This document shows, in pieces, positions 1 through 9,860 of a stretch of 64,000 nt of DNA. Positions within the stretch are counted from its first letter, which is position 1. Each line of letters starts with the position of its first letter. A program made the translations under genes and the position numbers. The notes beneath the pieces were generated by a model. That model saw only the letters and a list, made by a program, of their open reading frames with translations, was not told where the DNA came from and did not search any database. This DNA is from Lelliottia amnigena (GTDB lineage: Bacteria; Pseudomonadota; Gammaproteobacteria; Enterobacterales; Enterobacteriaceae), in the NCBI GenBank assembly GCA_900635465.1, contig LR134135.1:2542001-2606000 (forward strand). The letters are read 5' to 3'.

Positions 1-1
1 G

Positions 2-97
2 AAGAAAGAACAGCGAATTCGCCATGGCGGTTGCTATCCTGTCGAAGATTTTATCGACGGATTCTGGTCACCCGCACAGGAATACAGCGACTTTTAA
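2..97 (+). CDS. yebW: YebW C-terminus (partial, 5' end outside window)
   Basis: Frame 2 is open from the window edge to a TAA at 95-97 and encodes a 31-residue tail containing GGCYPVEDFIDGFW and ending AQEYSDF. This closely resembles the end of E. coli YebW, a small (about 63 aa) protein of unknown function that also neighbours pphA. It converges on pphA with no gap: its stop ends at 97 and the pphA stop begins at 98. The start lies outside the window. Confidence 0.85.
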   Translation, partial: KKEQRIRHGGCYPVEDFIDGFWSPAQEYSDF

Positions 98-742
98 TTA
101 CTGTAATTGAGCCAGCGTCAACGTGCCACCGAACACAGCACCCGTGTCGATATAGTGCAGGTTGTGAAAGTCGCTGCGTTTGTTGAGTGGTGTATGGCCA
201 AACCAGAAATGGTCAGCGCCAGAAATCCCTTCGCCCTCTCCGTTCAGTAAACGGGTTAAACGCTCTCGATTCCACAACACGCGATGGAGGCTGACCGGTT
301 TATCCCAAAGGTAAACCGAAGAGGGGTAATCAGCGTGCGCAATGACATTCCGTCCGTTTGCACAGGTTATTTCAATAATATGCGGTAATTCCCGGCACGC
401 CTGGAGTAATGCCATTGCGTTTATTTTTTGCGAAGACGTCAGGCGAGAAAACCATATACCGCCATTTATCGTCCAGAGTGCAAAATCATTATTTTCGAGC
501 GCATCCAACGCCATTTGTTCATGATTTCCCCGTACCGCCAGGAACCATTTTTCCTGTGTCAGTTGCAGGCATTTTACGCTATCCGGCCCGCGATCGATAA
601 GGTCACCGACGGAAATAAGCAAATCCTCATCTGGATTAAAACCGCGCTGAGTTAATTCATCAATCAGCCGCTGGTAGCAACCATGAATATCGCTCACCAC
701 CCAGATATGCCGCCATTTTTTGCCATCGAATGATTTATACAT
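98..742 (-). CDS. pphA: Serine/threonine protein phosphatase 1 PphA
   Basis: Metallophosphoesterase of 214 residues. It has the three PPP-family metal-binding blocks: DIHG at 18-21, GDLIDRG at 46-52 and GNHE at 72-75, followed by IAHADYP and WFGHTP, which supply the later metal/phosphate histidines. E. coli PphA (218 aa) is a manganese-dependent cytoplasmic phosphatase linked to signalling of misfolded protein via CpxRA. The ATG at 742 is preceded by an AGGAGG-like sequence (complement of 748-753). Convergent with yebW; the E. coli neighbour order (yebW, pphA, SdsR, yebY) is kept, apart from the virK-like gene inserted next door. Confidence 0.93.
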   Translation of the reverse strand: MYKSFDGKKWRHIWVVSDIHGCYQRLIDELTQRGFNPDEDLLISVGDLIDRGPDSVKCLQLTQEKWFLAVRGNHEQMALDALENNDFALWTINGGIWFSRLTSSQKINAMALLQACRELPHIIEITCANGRNVIAHADYPSSVYLWDKPVSLHRVLWNRERLTRLLNGEGEGISGADHFWFGHTPLNKRSDFHNLHYIDTGAVFGGTLTLAQLQ

Positions 743-909
743 AGCGCCTCCTTTAAAAGTATAGCGTGCTAAATCATTTAAAAAGCGCGTTGGGTGATGT
801 TGCCAATATCAATCATGGTTAAACGAAGCCGAAATAAAGGTTTAGCAAATCTTAAATCATCCTCTTCAGGACCTTAGAATAGACAAAGAATTCTAATGAG
901 GTCTCCATC

Positions 910-1848
910 GTGTCAAACACCAGCCTGCAAATCGATGTGCCTGAAGCACAACCCGTCAATATTATTTCCTCGCTGATCAACGGCCAGCTTATTCCTGGCG
1001 CGATCTGGAGGAAGCGTGACTATCGTCTTAAATTCCTTCTGCGCTCATTGCTGTTCTGGTCTTCGACCAACCACATGTTGACAGCGCTGTCACGACGGAC
1101 CGATTTTGACAAGCTGCTGGCCGCACAGATCACGTTGCCGAGTAAAACGCATCGGCAGTATCTGACACGCGGAATCGGTGCTAAAGCGCGTGCTGAGGCG
1201 GTCATTCACCACTATGAATGGCTGGACGCGTTACCTGATGCAGAGCTGAAAAACGCCCTAACCCATCAAACCGCGCAGCCCGTTGTGCATTTTCAGGCAA
1301 AGGATGACGTGGGCTTTACCGTGTTTGCGTCAACCGCAAGCAAAGCAGAGCGCGAAGGCGAAAGCACGCTTTGGCTACGCGATAATGAAGACACGCTGCT
1401 GGCTAGCCTGACATTCAGCGTTGTGCCGGAAGGCGACCATTCAGCGCTGGTTATCGGTGGGCTTCAGGGTCCGCGCAGAGGCGTGACGCGTGACGCGATC
1501 AAAAAGCGACCCGAGCTTGCCACGGCCTGTTCCCAAAACGCGTGCTGATGGAAGTCATTTTTAATCTCGTCGCTAAAAGTGACATTAAAGCTATTTACGG
1601 CGTCAGTGATGAAGGCCACGTGTTCCGCGCCCTGCGCTATCGCCTGAGCAAAGGCCGTCACTTCCACGCCAGCTATGATGAATTCTGGGCGTCTATCGAC
1701 GCTAAAAAATCTCCTCATTCCGCTGGGCGTTACCGTTAGCAATGGAACGTAAGTCGCTTGAGAGCATCGCCAGTAAAAGCGTGCGGAATACCGTCGTCGC
1801 TTTGGTCTGCTGGATGAGATCGCGGAGTGCGTTAACGCGCGGTTTTAA
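910..1848 (+). pseudogene. VirK/YbjX-family (DUF535) protein, three frameshifts as read
   Basis: Three successive frames encode one DUF535 protein of about 313 residues when joined. FLLRSLLFWSS, the GGLQGPRRGV block and ALRYRLSKGRHFHASYDEFW all match E. coli YbjX and VirK-family proteins. Single bases are missing at the A-run 1501-1505, near the TTAG at 1737 and at the A-run 1775-1778; restoring one base at each gives a continuous protein to the TAA at 1846-1848. The GTG at 910 has a TGAGGT ribosome site eight bases upstream. VirK relatives affect outer-membrane protein display and antimicrobial-peptide resistance in Shigella and Salmonella; the exact role here is inferred. E. coli lacks a gene at this spot. 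Confidence 0.8.
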
Positions 1849-2006
1849 CCGGAAGGCGGCTTTCGTCGCAGTCATACATAAATTTAACAAAACGGCCAAA
1901 AAGCGCTGGACTTTCGCCTGCCGGATTGTGGTATGGTTAAAAGAGAAGCACAGGACGCTCTTCTGCTGAAGCTCATAATGGGAAATGAGTTCATTATCAT
2001 GCAGAT

Positions 2007-2110
2007 AAAAAGAGACCGAATACGATTCCTGTATTCGGTCCAGGGAAATGGCTCTTGGGATAGAGCCGTGCGCTAAAAGTTGGCATTAATGCAGGCTAAC
2101 TACGCCTGAC
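2007..2110 (-). ncRNA. sdsR: SdsR (RyeB) small RNA
   Basis: Read on the minus strand, this stretch carries the SdsR hallmarks: AGCCTGCATTAATGCC near the 5' end, ACTTTTAGCGCACGGCTC in the middle, then a 10-bp perfect hairpin (2014-2023 with 2031-2040) followed by a U-run from A 2007-2011. Location between pphA and yebY is the same as in E. coli and Salmonella. A CTATTCTT extended -10 at 2117-2124 fits a sigma-S promoter, with transcription starting near 2110. SdsR is an Hfq-dependent stationary-phase RNA that represses targets such as mutS, tolC and ompD; those targets are known from other species, not seen here. Confidence 0.88.
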
Positions 2111-2191
2111 ACTCTAAGAATAGATGACGACGCCAGGTTTTCCAGTCCGCGACTAAAGTGGTCAGAAAAAAAGCGTTAGATCATCCCAAAA

Positions 2192-2235
2192 CAAAAAAAC
2201 CGCAACGCTTTCGAAAGAAGCCTGCGGTTTTTTTA
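2192..2235. terminator. Bidirectional hairpin between sraC/sdsR and yebY
   Basis: ACCGCA (2199-2204) pairs with TGCGGT (2223-2228). An A-run precedes it and a T-run follows, so it can end RyeA on the plus strand and yebY transcripts on the minus strand. Confidence 0.75.
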
Positions 2236-2250
2236 TTGGAAACGCGTGGT

Positions 2251-2588
2251 CTAACAGAGCGTATCGGCGCGCTCGATAAAGGGCGCAAGACTCATCTTCT
2301 GGCTCGGGTTTGCCGGGTCATCAATCTGAATAACGCCGATCGGTTGTCCCTTGCTTTGACCGCTGGCTACCTGCTTTTCTGCCACATCGTTAAGTGGATA
2401 TTGCACCAGCGTGCTGGGGTTAATCGCGTACAGGCATGGCCTGGACGGCAGGTGAGCATGACCTCTTCCCGATTGAAAGCCCATTTGTCTTTACCCACTT
2501 CGAAGCGACTCACGGTAATCACCTGCGGGGCAGCAAACGCGGAACTGGCACATGCCAGCAATAAAAGTGAAAGCACTGTTTTTTTCAT
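2251..2588 (-). pseudogene. yebY: YebY, DUF2511 periplasmic protein, one frameshift as read
   Basis: A signal peptide ([19 protein letters not shown]) leads into [19 protein letters not shown] and CRPGHA. The frame is then lost near 2433, and the next frame continues with [16 protein letters not shown] through to [13 protein letters not shown]. Adding one base joins them into a protein of about 112 residues that matches E. coli YebY along its length. YebY is an uncharacterised secreted protein encoded with yebZ and yobA, and together they form a CopCD-like copper-linked set. It begins 14 bases after the yebZ stop, so the order yobA-yebZ-yebY looks like one operon. The frameshift is probably a sequencing error. 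Confidence 0.85.
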
Positions 2589-2602
2589 AACGTTAAACCT
2601 TG

Positions 2603-3475
2603 TCAGAAAGGCTCCCAGGTGGCGAAAAGACTGACTACTGCCAGCACCAGCGCCCCTAATACAACCTCAGCCTGTGTCATCCAGATAAAAAATTGTTGCT
2701 CACGCCCGGCATCAGGGCGGAATCGTGGCACCAGAACATACCGATTCACCAGCGCAATGGCTACCATTAGCGCCACCAGCGCACTTTTGAACAAAAGCAT
2801 CTGCCCATATTCCGTGCGCCATGGCAGGGTTATTCCGAGGATCAACAGCATGTTAACGATACCGGATAAAATCACACCCGCCACCGCGTAGTGACCCATC
2901 CGGGAAAAACGCATCATGGTATAAATGGCCGGATTGCGCCAGCGTCCCTTAGCCAGACGCAGACAAAAAATGAGCGGCAGCAGCGCGCCAACCCACATTG
3001 CTGCACAAAGCAGATGAATTGCATGATTGACGCGTTGTAAAACGCCCTGTGCGCCGTCATGCATCGCCGCATGTCCGACACCCGCCAGAAGCACGAACTG
3101 ACCGGCTGCCAGCAATAATAACAGCCGCGCACTTTTGATTGGGGCAATCCACGCCGCACATGCGGTCAGCACGGCAAAAACAATCTGCCACAGCCAGACG
3201 CTGCCAAACTGGGTACTGGCAACCGCCATCCAAACTTCAGGACGGAAAACGTCAGCCCAGCCATCGCCCATTAAGCCGCCCTGCGTCGCCAGCATCAGCA
3301 CCGCTGACACAAGACTCGCGATGGCAGCGATTTTTTGCTGCCGCTGAAAGCGACGCGTCATCAGACGCTGCAACGAGGAAGGCGCCAGCCACGCGCAATA
3401 CAACGCGTTACCGAAAATCAGCATTAGCGCGGCGAAGTGCACAAAGCGCAGGGCGACGTAGCTGAATGCCAGCAT
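2603..3475 (-). CDS. yebZ: YebZ, CopD-family inner-membrane protein
   Basis: 290 residues with about eight hydrophobic spans and CopD-type histidines (for example RFVHFAAL near the start, GHAAMHDG and [13 protein letters not shown] in the middle), the same length as E. coli YebZ. CopD proteins sit in the inner membrane and are associated with copper movement from the periplasm to the cytoplasm. The gene starts one base after the yobA (CopC-like) stop, the usual CopC-CopD pairing, and yebY follows. Function is inferred from family and pairing; copper binding cannot be shown from sequence alone. Confidence 0.88.
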   Translation of the reverse strand: MLAFSYVALRFVHFAALMLIFGNALYCAWLAPSSLQRLMTRRFQRQQKIAAIASLVSAVLMLATQGGLMGDGWADVFRPEVWMAVASTQFGSVWLWQIVFAVLTACAAWIAPIKSARLLLLLAAGQFVLLAGVGHAAMHDGAQGVLQRVNHAIHLLCAAMWVGALLPLIFCLRLAKGRWRNPAIYTMMRFSRMGHYAVAGVILSGIVNMLLILGITLPWRTEYGQMLLFKSALVALMVAIALVNRYVLVPRFRPDAGREQQFFIWMTQAEVVLGALVLAVVSLFATWEPF

Positions 3476-3476
3476 G

Positions 3477-3851
3477 TTATTTCACGCTGAAGTGATAACT
3501 GCCTTTGGTTTTGTGGCCGTCAACGGACACTACATGCCAATCCACCTGATAGGTCCCCGGGGTTAATGCTTGCTCAAGCGGGGCGATGAGCTGAGTTTTA
3601 TCATTTTCAGCCCGTTTCACCGTTCCGACTTTAATGATTTGCTGCTTATCACCCGTAATCGAAATGCCGCTAAATTTTGGTTCAATACCTTCCGAAAAAT
3701 TCAGCGTGAGCGCCTGCGGCGCGGCGACAACTTCCGCGTCAGCAGCGGGATATTGATGTTTCAGATGCGCGTGCGCCAGCGCTGCGGGAGCCGTCACAAT
3801 GGCAAGTACAAAGGTCAGTGCGCAAGCCGCGCGGGATGCGGTAAATACCAT
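3477..3851 (-). CDS. yobA: YobA, CopC-domain periplasmic copper-binding protein
   Basis: A cleavable signal peptide ends at LAHA, and the mature protein begins with the copper-ligand segment [12 protein letters not shown]; a second cluster is [14 protein letters not shown] near the C-terminus. These are the N- and C-terminal ligand regions of CopC. The ATG at 3851 (124 aa, as in E. coli) is preferred over the one at 3860, because AAGGA lies nine bases before the former and abuts the latter. First gene of yobA-yebZ-yebY, and divergent from holE across a 137-bp gap. Confidence 0.9.
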   Translation of the reverse strand: MVFTASRAACALTFVLAIVTAPAALAHAHLKHQYPAADAEVVAAPQALTLNFSEGIEPKFSGISITGDKQQIIKVGTVKRAENDKTQLIAPLEQALTPGTYQVDWHVVSVDGHKTKGSYHFSVK

Positions 3852-3988
3852 ATCAATCATTCCTTTTGGTTATGTCTATATGACAGAGGATAACGCTGTA
3901 TAATATCTGAGTCGAGGATCATCCTCCGGTGGCTTGTCAACGACAGGTAACCGCGGTAACGTTGGCGCCGCAAAAACAGGAGAAGAGA

Positions 3989-4219
3989 ATGAAGATTAAT
4001 CTGGCGGCCCTTCCTCAGGACGAAATGGATAAAGTTAATATCGATTTGGCGGCGGCAGGCGTGGCCTTTAAAGAGCGCTATAACATGCCTGTCATTGCCG
4101 AAGTGGTCGAGCGCGAACAGCCCGCTCATCTGCGCGACTGGTTTCGCGAACGACTGATTGCGCATCGCCTCGCCTCCGTGACGCTGTCGCGCTTACCTTA
4201 CGAACCTAAAGTTAAGTAA
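3989..4219 (+). CDS. holE: DNA polymerase III theta subunit HolE
   Basis: 76 residues, identical in length to E. coli HolE, with the conserved core [19 protein letters not shown] and the C-terminal [19 protein letters not shown]. Theta binds the epsilon proofreading subunit (DnaQ) in the Pol III core and mildly stabilises it. The ATG at 3989 has AGGAGAAGAG just upstream, which settles the start. It leads a same-strand run holE, yobB, exoX, two of which concern DNA ends or proofreading. Confidence 0.95.
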   Translation: MKINLAALPQDEMDKVNIDLAAAGVAFKERYNMPVIAEVVEREQPAHLRDWFRERLIAHRLASVTLSRLPYEPKVK

Positions 4220-4329
4220 ACGCTTCATCTGGTGACATTTCCTTACAGGGATTGTGGCAGGATAAGAAAACCCTGAAGTATTCAGGTGTATTATCGAATC
4301 TCTGCGACGAAGTGTATAAGGAAATCACG

Positions 4330-4986
4330 ATGTCTCCATGGAATGTTGCCGCCGCTCAGTACACCCCAGGTCGTCAGGGCATTGACGCCCACGTTCAACA
4401 CCACCTGCGCTTTATCGACGCAGCTGCCCGCCAACAGTGCCATTTACTGGTCTTTCCAGAACTCTCATTGACGGGCCCTGCTAATGAGAGTGGTCTATTG
4501 GTCGCCCCGCCCAGTGAGCACGATTTGGCGCCTGTCGTTCGCGCCGTTCACACGCACAACATGACGGTGATCGCCGGTGTAACGCTCAACAGTGAAGGGA
4601 TTCGCCAGAAAGGCGTGGCGCTGTTTTCCCCTAAAATGGCCAAACCGGTGTGCTATCAACAGGGCAGCGGTGCGTACCTGTCCGCAAACGCTCCGCACCT
4701 GCTCATCGTTGAGAACAAAGCAGAACTCCCTCCTGTCGATCCGCTGGCCGCATTATTTACCAGCAGTCAGGCAATCGGTGAAACGCGATGCCGCGACTCG
4801 ATTAGCCGTTTGCAGCGTTTCGCCCATAAATACGCTATCGCCGTGCTGATGGCGAATGCTCACGGGAACAGCGCGCTGTGGGATGCGAGCGGCCAATTAA
4901 TTGTTCGCGCGGATAAAGGCGAACTCTTATTAACGGGTTCCTGGGGTAAGCAGGGTTGGCAAGGTGATATCATTCCATTACGCTAA
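4330..4986 (+). CDS. yobB: YobB, nitrilase/CN-hydrolase family protein
   Basis: 218 residues, the E. coli YobB length. The N-terminus (SPWNVAAAQYTP) and LLVFPELSLTG with its glutamate are typical of the carbon-nitrogen hydrolase fold. The catalytic cysteine region is not obvious: no clear GVxICYD block is visible around residues 120-150, where a CYQQGSGAYL segment sits, so activity is doubtful. Substrate unknown. The ATG at 4330 (AAGGAAATC upstream) is chosen over upstream alternatives because it matches the E. coli start. Lies between holE and exoX on the same strand. Confidence 0.85.
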   Translation: MSPWNVAAAQYTPGRQGIDAHVQHHLRFIDAAARQQCHLLVFPELSLTGPANESGLLVAPPSEHDLAPVVRAVHTHNMTVIAGVTLNSEGIRQKGVALFSPKMAKPVCYQQGSGAYLSANAPHLLIVENKAELPPVDPLAALFTSSQAIGETRCRDSISRLQRFAHKYAIAVLMANAHGNSALWDASGQLIVRADKGELLLTGSWGKQGWQGDIIPLR

Positions 4987-5010
4987 ACGTTTTAAGGCCA
5001 GGAGCGAGCC

Positions 5011-5673
5011 ATGCTGCGTGTCATCGATACCGAAACCTGCGATCTGCAGGGCGGAATTGTCGAGGTCGCGTCTGTTGACGTCATCAACGGACAGATAGTT
5101 AACCCGATGAGCCACCTGGTTCGTCCCGATCGTCCTATCAGCCCTCAGGCGATGGCGATCCATCGCATCACTGAATCGATGGTGGCCGATAAACCGTGGA
5201 TTGAAGAGGTGATCCCGAACTACTACGGCAGCACATGGTATGTCGCGCATAACGCGAGCTTTGACCGCCGTGTATTGCCCGAAATGCCCGGGGAATGGAT
5301 CTGCACCATGAAGCTGGCGCGGCGCTTATGGCCGGGGATTAAATACAGCAATATGGCGCTGTATAAATCCCGCAAGCTGAGCGTGAAAACGCCGGAAGGT
5401 CTCCATCATCACCGCGCACTCTATGATTGCTATATCACGGCAGCATTGCTCATCGATATCATGAATAACTCGGGATGGACGCCGGATGAGATGGCGACCA
5501 TCACCGGCCGCCCGGCGCTGTTGACGACCTTTACCTTCGGTAAATATCGTGGGAAAGCGGTGTCAGAAGTGGCAGAGCGCGATCCGGGATATTTGCGCTG
5601 GTTATACAACAACCTCGACCGCATGAGCCCGGAGCTGCGCCTGACGCTGCGCCATTATCTGGACGAAACCTGA
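5011..5673 (+). CDS. exoX: Exodeoxyribonuclease X (DnaQ superfamily)
   Basis: 220 residues, as in E. coli. DEDD 3'-5' exonuclease motifs are present: VIDTET with D6 and E8 (Exo I), HNASFD at 80-85 (Exo II), and H134/D139 within HHRALYD (Exo III). ExoX degrades single-stranded DNA and takes part in mismatch repair excision and UV tolerance. The gene starts 24 bases after yobB with an AGGAGCG ribosome site. Its last 19 bases overlap the 3' end of ptrB on the other strand, so the two are convergent and overlapping. Confidence 0.95.
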   Translation: MLRVIDTETCDLQGGIVEVASVDVINGQIVNPMSHLVRPDRPISPQAMAIHRITESMVADKPWIEEVIPNYYGSTWYVAHNASFDRRVLPEMPGEWICTMKLARRLWPGIKYSNMALYKSRKLSVKTPEGLHHHRALYDCYITAALLIDIMNNSGWTPDEMATITGRPALLTTFTFGKYRGKAVSEVAERDPGYLRWLYNNLDRMSPELRLTLRHYLDET

Positions 5674-7730
5674 TCGGCTGAATGGCCTTGCAAAGTCCCC
5701 TGCGCAAGGCCAATGATAAAGGCATATTCCAGCGCCACCCCTTCATAAGATTTAAAGCGGCCGGATTTACCGCCATGCCCGGAATCCATATCCGTGCAGA
5801 GCAGCAGTAAATTATCGTCCGTTTTCACTTCGCGCAGTTTCGCCACCCATTTTGCTGGCTCCCAGTATTGCACCTGGGAATCATGCAGGCCAGTCGTCAC
5901 CAGCATATGAGGATAGGCTTTGGGCTCTACGTTATCGTACGGGCTGTATTCCTTCATGTAGCGATAATAGGTTTCATCCTGCGGATTGCCCCACTCCTCA
6001 AACTCGCCGGTGGTTAAGGGGATCGACTCATCCAGCATGGTGGTCACCACGTCGACAAAAGGCACTTGCGCGACAATGCCCTTGAATCGTTCCGGGCGCT
6101 GGTTGATCACTGCCCCCATGAGCATCCCGCCCGCGCTGCCGCCCATGCCAAAGCACAGATCAGGATCGCCGTAGCCTTTCGCGATGAGATCGTCGCAAAC
6201 GTCGAGATAGTCGTTAAAGGTATTTTTCTTCTTCAGGAACTTGCCGTCTTCGTACCACTGCTGCCCCAGCTCACCGCCGCCGCGGATGTGCGCAATGGCA
6301 TACACAAATCCCCGGTCGAGCAGGCTCAGACGGCTGCTACTGAAATCCGCATCCATGCTTGATCCGTACGAGCCGTAGCCGTAAACCAGCAGGGGATTTT
6401 TGCCTTTGCGGAAATGATCTTTGTGATACACCAATGACACCGGCACTTCCACGCCGTCGCGAGCCGTCACCCACAGGTGTTCACTGCGGTAATGGCTGGC
6501 GTCAAACCCGGTGACTTCCGCCTGTTTGATCACCTTCCGCTGTCCGGTATCCATATCCAGTTCAAACAGCGTGTCCGGCGTGGTCATTGATGAATAGCCG
6601 TAGCGTAGCCGCGAAGACTCTGGTTCGGGATTGTTGCCAATCCACGTCACGTAAGCCGGATCGTCAAAGGCAATACCGACCACGTCGTGCGTTTTGCGGT
6701 TTATTTGACGAATGCTGGTCAGCCCGCGCTGGCGTTCTTCAACCACCAGCCAGTCGGTGAACAGGGTAAACCCTTCCAGCATGACCTGATCGCGAGCCGG
6801 GATCAGCACTTCCCATTTACGTTCATCACGCACTTTGGTTTTGTACAGGCCAAAGTTTTTACCTTCGCGGTTAGAGCGCAGATAGAAAGAGTGCTGGAAG
6901 TGATCGAGACTGTATTCGTGGTCTTTACGGCGCGGCAAGAAACAGAGCGGCTGGGCATCGGGCAATTCGGCATCCAGCAGCAGCACTTCCGTGGTGGTCG
7001 CACTGCCCAGCGAGATAATCACATAGTGTTTCGAGGTGGTTTTATGCAGACTGACGTAAAACGTCTCGTCTTTTTCTTCATACACCAGCTCATCGCTATC
7101 CGAGGAAGTACCCACCGTATGGCGCCACACCTGATATGGCAGCAACGTCAACGCGTGTTTTTTGACGTAATACACCGTTTCTGAATCATTTGCCCAGACG
7201 AAGGCAGACGAGACGTTATCCAGCATCTCCGGATACCAGTTCCCGGTCTCCAGATTGCGGAATCGCAGCCCATATTGCCGCCGAGAAAGATAATCCTCCG
7301 CCAACGCCATAATGGTGTTATCAGGCGAAATGCCCATCCCGCCGAGGGTATAGAATTCGCTGTGCGCAGCGCGCTGATTGGCATCAAGCAGGATTTCCCA
7401 GTCGTCCCACTCGGCGCTCAATACCGACTGGCGTTGATAAATAGCGTATTCGTTGCCCGGTTCGTAGATGTGACGATAGCGGTAACCGTTTCGGGTCCAG
7501 GGCGCAGAGACATCACGCTGCGGTTCGCGCGCGACCATTTCCGCCAACAGTTCATCCTGCAACGCCTGCTGAGAAGCCATGACCCGTCGGCCATAGTCAT
7601 TTTCCTGGTGAAGGTAGTCGAGAACCTCTGGCTGCGAGCGCGAATCGTCCCGCAGCCAATAGTAATTATCGATGCGCGTGTCACCGTGAGTGGTGAGCGC
7701 TTTTGGAATACGTCGGGCTTTTGGCAGCAT
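5655..7730 (-). CDS. ptrB: Oligopeptidase B (protease II)
   Basis: 691 residues, a prolyl-oligopeptidase-family serine peptidase cutting short peptides after Arg and Lys in the cytoplasm. The catalytic triad is intact and numbered as in E. coli: Ser532 in GGSAGG, Asp617 in GLHDSQ and His652 in SGHGG. The N-terminal half is the beta-propeller (for example [18 protein letters not shown]), which limits substrate size. The C-terminus is five residues longer than the 686-aa E. coli enzyme. It stands alone, transcribed toward exoX and overlapping its end by 19 bases. Confidence 0.95.
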   Translation of the reverse strand: MLPKARRIPKALTTHGDTRIDNYYWLRDDSRSQPEVLDYLHQENDYGRRVMASQQALQDELLAEMVAREPQRDVSAPWTRNGYRYRHIYEPGNEYAIYQRQSVLSAEWDDWEILLDANQRAAHSEFYTLGGMGISPDNTIMALAEDYLSRRQYGLRFRNLETGNWYPEMLDNVSSAFVWANDSETVYYVKKHALTLLPYQVWRHTVGTSSDSDELVYEEKDETFYVSLHKTTSKHYVIISLGSATTTEVLLLDAELPDAQPLCFLPRRKDHEYSLDHFQHSFYLRSNREGKNFGLYKTKVRDERKWEVLIPARDQVMLEGFTLFTDWLVVEERQRGLTSIRQINRKTHDVVGIAFDDPAYVTWIGNNPEPESSRLRYGYSSMTTPDTLFELDMDTGQRKVIKQAEVTGFDASHYRSEHLWVTARDGVEVPVSLVYHKDHFRKGKNPLLVYGYGSYGSSMDADFSSSRLSLLDRGFVYAIAHIRGGGELGQQWYEDGKFLKKKNTFNDYLDVCDDLIAKGYGDPDLCFGMGGSAGGMLMGAVINQRPERFKGIVAQVPFVDVVTTMLDESIPLTTGEFEEWGNPQDETYYRYMKEYSPYDNVEPKAYPHMLVTTGLHDSQVQYWEPAKWVAKLREVKTDDNLLLLCTDMDSGHGGKSGRFKSYEGVALEYAFIIGLAQGTLQGHSADQVSSR

Positions 7731-7817
7731 ATCAGTGTTTCTTTTATGTTTTACACCCTATAAGGGTGGCAAAACACACGCATGATGCAAGCGAAACGTG
7801 ACAGCCGCAGGCGAAAT

Positions 7818-8468
7818 TTACCCCGGTAATGCCTGTTTTTGCGCCTGAATATCCTTTTCGATGCCTTCGCGAACATCGTGCGGAATTTTAAGCGCGTCAC
7901 CCAGCGCATTCAGATAGCTGCGTTCCATAAAGTGATCGATGTCGATGGCCGCACAGCTGAGGAAGTACAGCTCAAGCGCTTCCTCTTCGTTTTTCACACT
8001 TTGCGCCAGACGCACGGGATCCAGCGGCTGTTCAATCGCCTGGGCGACTAACGCTCTACCCTGCTCTTCAACGCCCGCTTCCTGCATCTGCTGCTCAATG
8101 GCGGTGCGCTCCTGGTCGTCGATGTGTCCGTCGCTTTTAGCAGCAAAGACCAGCGCCAGAATTAACCGCTCGGTACGCACATCGATTGGCGACGTGTGTT
8201 GTCCAAACTGGGGTTCGCCCTGATGGGCCGTTCGGACTTTATCCTTGTATTTATTCCAGAGCACCGTTCCGGCAATGGCGCCTCCACCGGCTAACAGTGC
8301 GCCGGTGCCATATTTGGCCAACAGCTTTCGCGAGGATTTGTTCGCCACCAATAAACCTGCCAGACCACCCAGCGCACCCGGTACCAGTAGCTTGCTCAGT
8401 CCCTGCTCGCCGGATGATGACGCCTTTTGATCTAACATCGACTGCAATTGATTTAACCAGCCTGACAT
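7818..8468 (-). CDS. yebE: YebE, DUF533 inner-membrane protein
   Basis: 216 residues. Two glycine-rich hydrophobic segments ([14 protein letters not shown], then [18 protein letters not shown]) lie in the first 75 residues, followed by a helical TerB-like domain ([17 protein letters not shown]). This is the DUF533 layout of E. coli YebE, a Cpx-responsive protein of unknown function. The ATG at 8468 is preferred over the in-frame GTG at 8480 because a GGGG ribosome site sits six bases before it. In E. coli yebF and yebG come next; here only 176 bp separate yebE from purT and neither gene is present. Confidence 0.87.
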   Translation of the reverse strand: MSGWLNQLQSMLDQKASSSGEQGLSKLLVPGALGGLAGLLVANKSSRKLLAKYGTGALLAGGGAIAGTVLWNKYKDKVRTAHQGEPQFGQHTSPIDVRTERLILALVFAAKSDGHIDDQERTAIEQQMQEAGVEEQGRALVAQAIEQPLDPVRLAQSVKNEEEALELYFLSCAAIDIDHFMERSYLNALGDALKIPHDVREGIEKDIQAQKQALPG

Positions 8469-8595
8469 ATTTTTCCCCACTTATCCGTTTACAATGATCA
8501 CAGCCTAAGCGAGGTGATGTCAGGAAATGTCTGTCCGTGCAAAAGAAGCGCAAATTTCCTCGCCCGGCAGCATTCCCTTCCCCTGATGAAGACAT

Positions 8596-8611
8596 ACGCA
8601 AACGTTTTCGT
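8596..8611. promoter_or_regulatory. PurR operator upstream of purT
   Basis: ACGCAAACGTTTTCGT fits the PurR consensus ACGCAAACGTTTNCNT. It lies 33 bp before the purT ATG, where E. coli purine genes carry this repressor site. Confidence 0.85.
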
Positions 8612-8644
8612 ATATACTGCGCGCAACTTTTTCAGGGGGATTTT

Positions 8645-9826
8645 ATGACTTGTTTAGGAACTGCGCTGCGTCCGGCAGCCACGCGCGTCATGCTGTTAGG
8701 TTCAGGCGAGCTGGGAAAAGAAGTGGCCATTGAATGCCAGCGTCTGGGCATAGAAGTGATCGCCGTCGATCGTTATCCCGATGCCCCAGCCATGCACGTC
8801 GCGCATCGGTCGTACGTTATCAATATGCTGGATGGCGATGCCCTTCGCGCACTGATCGAACGCGAGAATCCTGACTATGTCGTGCCGGAAATTGAAGCCA
8901 TCGCGACGGACACATTGTTGTCACTGGAAGCGGAAGGCCAACGCGTTGTGCCGTGCGCTCGCGCCGCGAAGCTGACCATGAACCGTGAAGGCATACGTCG
9001 TCTTGCGGCGGAAGAGCTGGCAATCCCGACGTCAAGCTACCGCTTCGCGGACGGTAAAGCCGATTTCCTGCAGGCCGTAGAAGAGATTGGTTACCCGTGC
9101 ATCATTAAGCCGGTAATGAGTTCCTCGGGTAAAAGGGCAGAGTTTTATTCGCGATGAAAGCACACTGGATAACGCCTGGGACTACGCCCAACAGGGTGGA
9201 CGTGCGGGCGCCGGACGCGTGATCGTCGAGGGGGTGGTGAAGTTTGATTTCGAAATCACCCTGCTCACGGTAAGCGCAGTTGATGGCGTGCATTTCTGCG
9301 ACCCGATTGGACACCGTCAGGAAGACGGCGATTACCGGTGAATCCTGGCAGCCGCAGCAAATGAGCGCTCTGGCGCTTGAGCGCGCGCAGGAGATCGCCC
9401 GCAAAGTGGTCATCGCCTTGGGCGGTTTCGGCCTGTTTGGCGTGGAACTGTTTGTGTGTGGTGACGACGTCATTTTCAGCGAAGTGTCCCCCTCGCCCGC
9501 ACGATACCGGCATGGTGACGCTGATCTCTCAGGATTTATCAGAGTTTGCGCTGCACGTGCGCGCATTCCTGGGGTTGCCTGTGGGCGGAATTCGTCAGTA
9601 CGGTCCGGCCGCGTCCGCCGTGATCCTGCCAAAGCTCACCAGTCAAAACGTAATGTTTGATCGCGTGGAATCTGCCGTGGGTGCAGGTCTGCAGGTACGT
9701 TTGTTTGGCAAGCCGGAAATTGACGGTTCGCGTCGTCTGGGCGTGACGTTATCGGTAGCGGATAGCGTAGAAGAGGCCGTTGCGAGAGCGAAAAAGGCCA
9801 GTGCGAGTGTGATCGTCAGAGGATAA
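8645..9826 (+). pseudogene. purT: Formate-dependent GAR transformylase PurT, three frameshifts as read
   Basis: ATP-grasp enzyme making formyl-GAR from GAR, formate and ATP in purine synthesis. The N-terminus ([18 protein letters not shown]) and [19 protein letters not shown] are clear. The frame then shifts at the A-run 9131-9134, at GG 9337-9338 and at the C-run 9488-9492, each by one extra base. Removing them restores [29 protein letters not shown] and [19 protein letters not shown] and yields 392 residues, exactly the E. coli length. That exact recovery argues for sequencing error over decay. ATG at 8645 follows a CAGGGGGA ribosome site. Confidence 0.92.
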
Positions 9827-9830
9827 ACAA

Positions 9831-9853
9831 AACGGGCCGTTTGGCCCGTTTTT
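9831..9853. terminator. Bidirectional terminator between purT and eda
   Basis: AACGGGCC (9831-9838) pairs with GGCCCGTT (9843-9850), with a T-run after and an AAAA-containing stretch before. It separates the convergent purT and eda 3' ends. Confidence 0.85.
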
Positions 9854-9860
9854 GATGGTC

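Larger units (their letters stand above)
1943..2235 (+). ncRNA. sraC: RyeA/SraC antisense sRNA (ends approximate)
   Basis: The plus strand opposite SdsR is conserved with the E. coli RyeA (SraC) region, which makes a roughly 250-nt RNA fully covering SdsR. A possible -10 (TATGGT, 1931-1936) lies upstream, and the GC hairpin plus T-run at 2199-2235 would end it. Both ends are estimated. In E. coli the two RNAs pair over their full length and control each other's abundance through RNase III. Confidence 0.45.

Noticed and set aside
839..880. Possible PhoP box (GGTTTA-N5-TCTTAA) before the virK-like gene
   Set aside because: The second half-site matches the PhoP repeat at only four of six positions, and the distance to the TAGAAT -10 candidate is not typical.
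2158..2634. 158-codon plus-strand frame across yebY
   Set aside because: Runs antisense through yebY and its terminator; contains no recognisable domain. The minus-strand YebY match is clear.
4330..4986. Calling yobB an active nitrilase
   Set aside because: The usual catalytic cysteine block is not visible, so only family membership is stated.
6687..7184. 165-codon frame antisense to ptrB
   Set aside because: Shadow of the ptrB coding frame; ptrB has an intact catalytic triad and full length.
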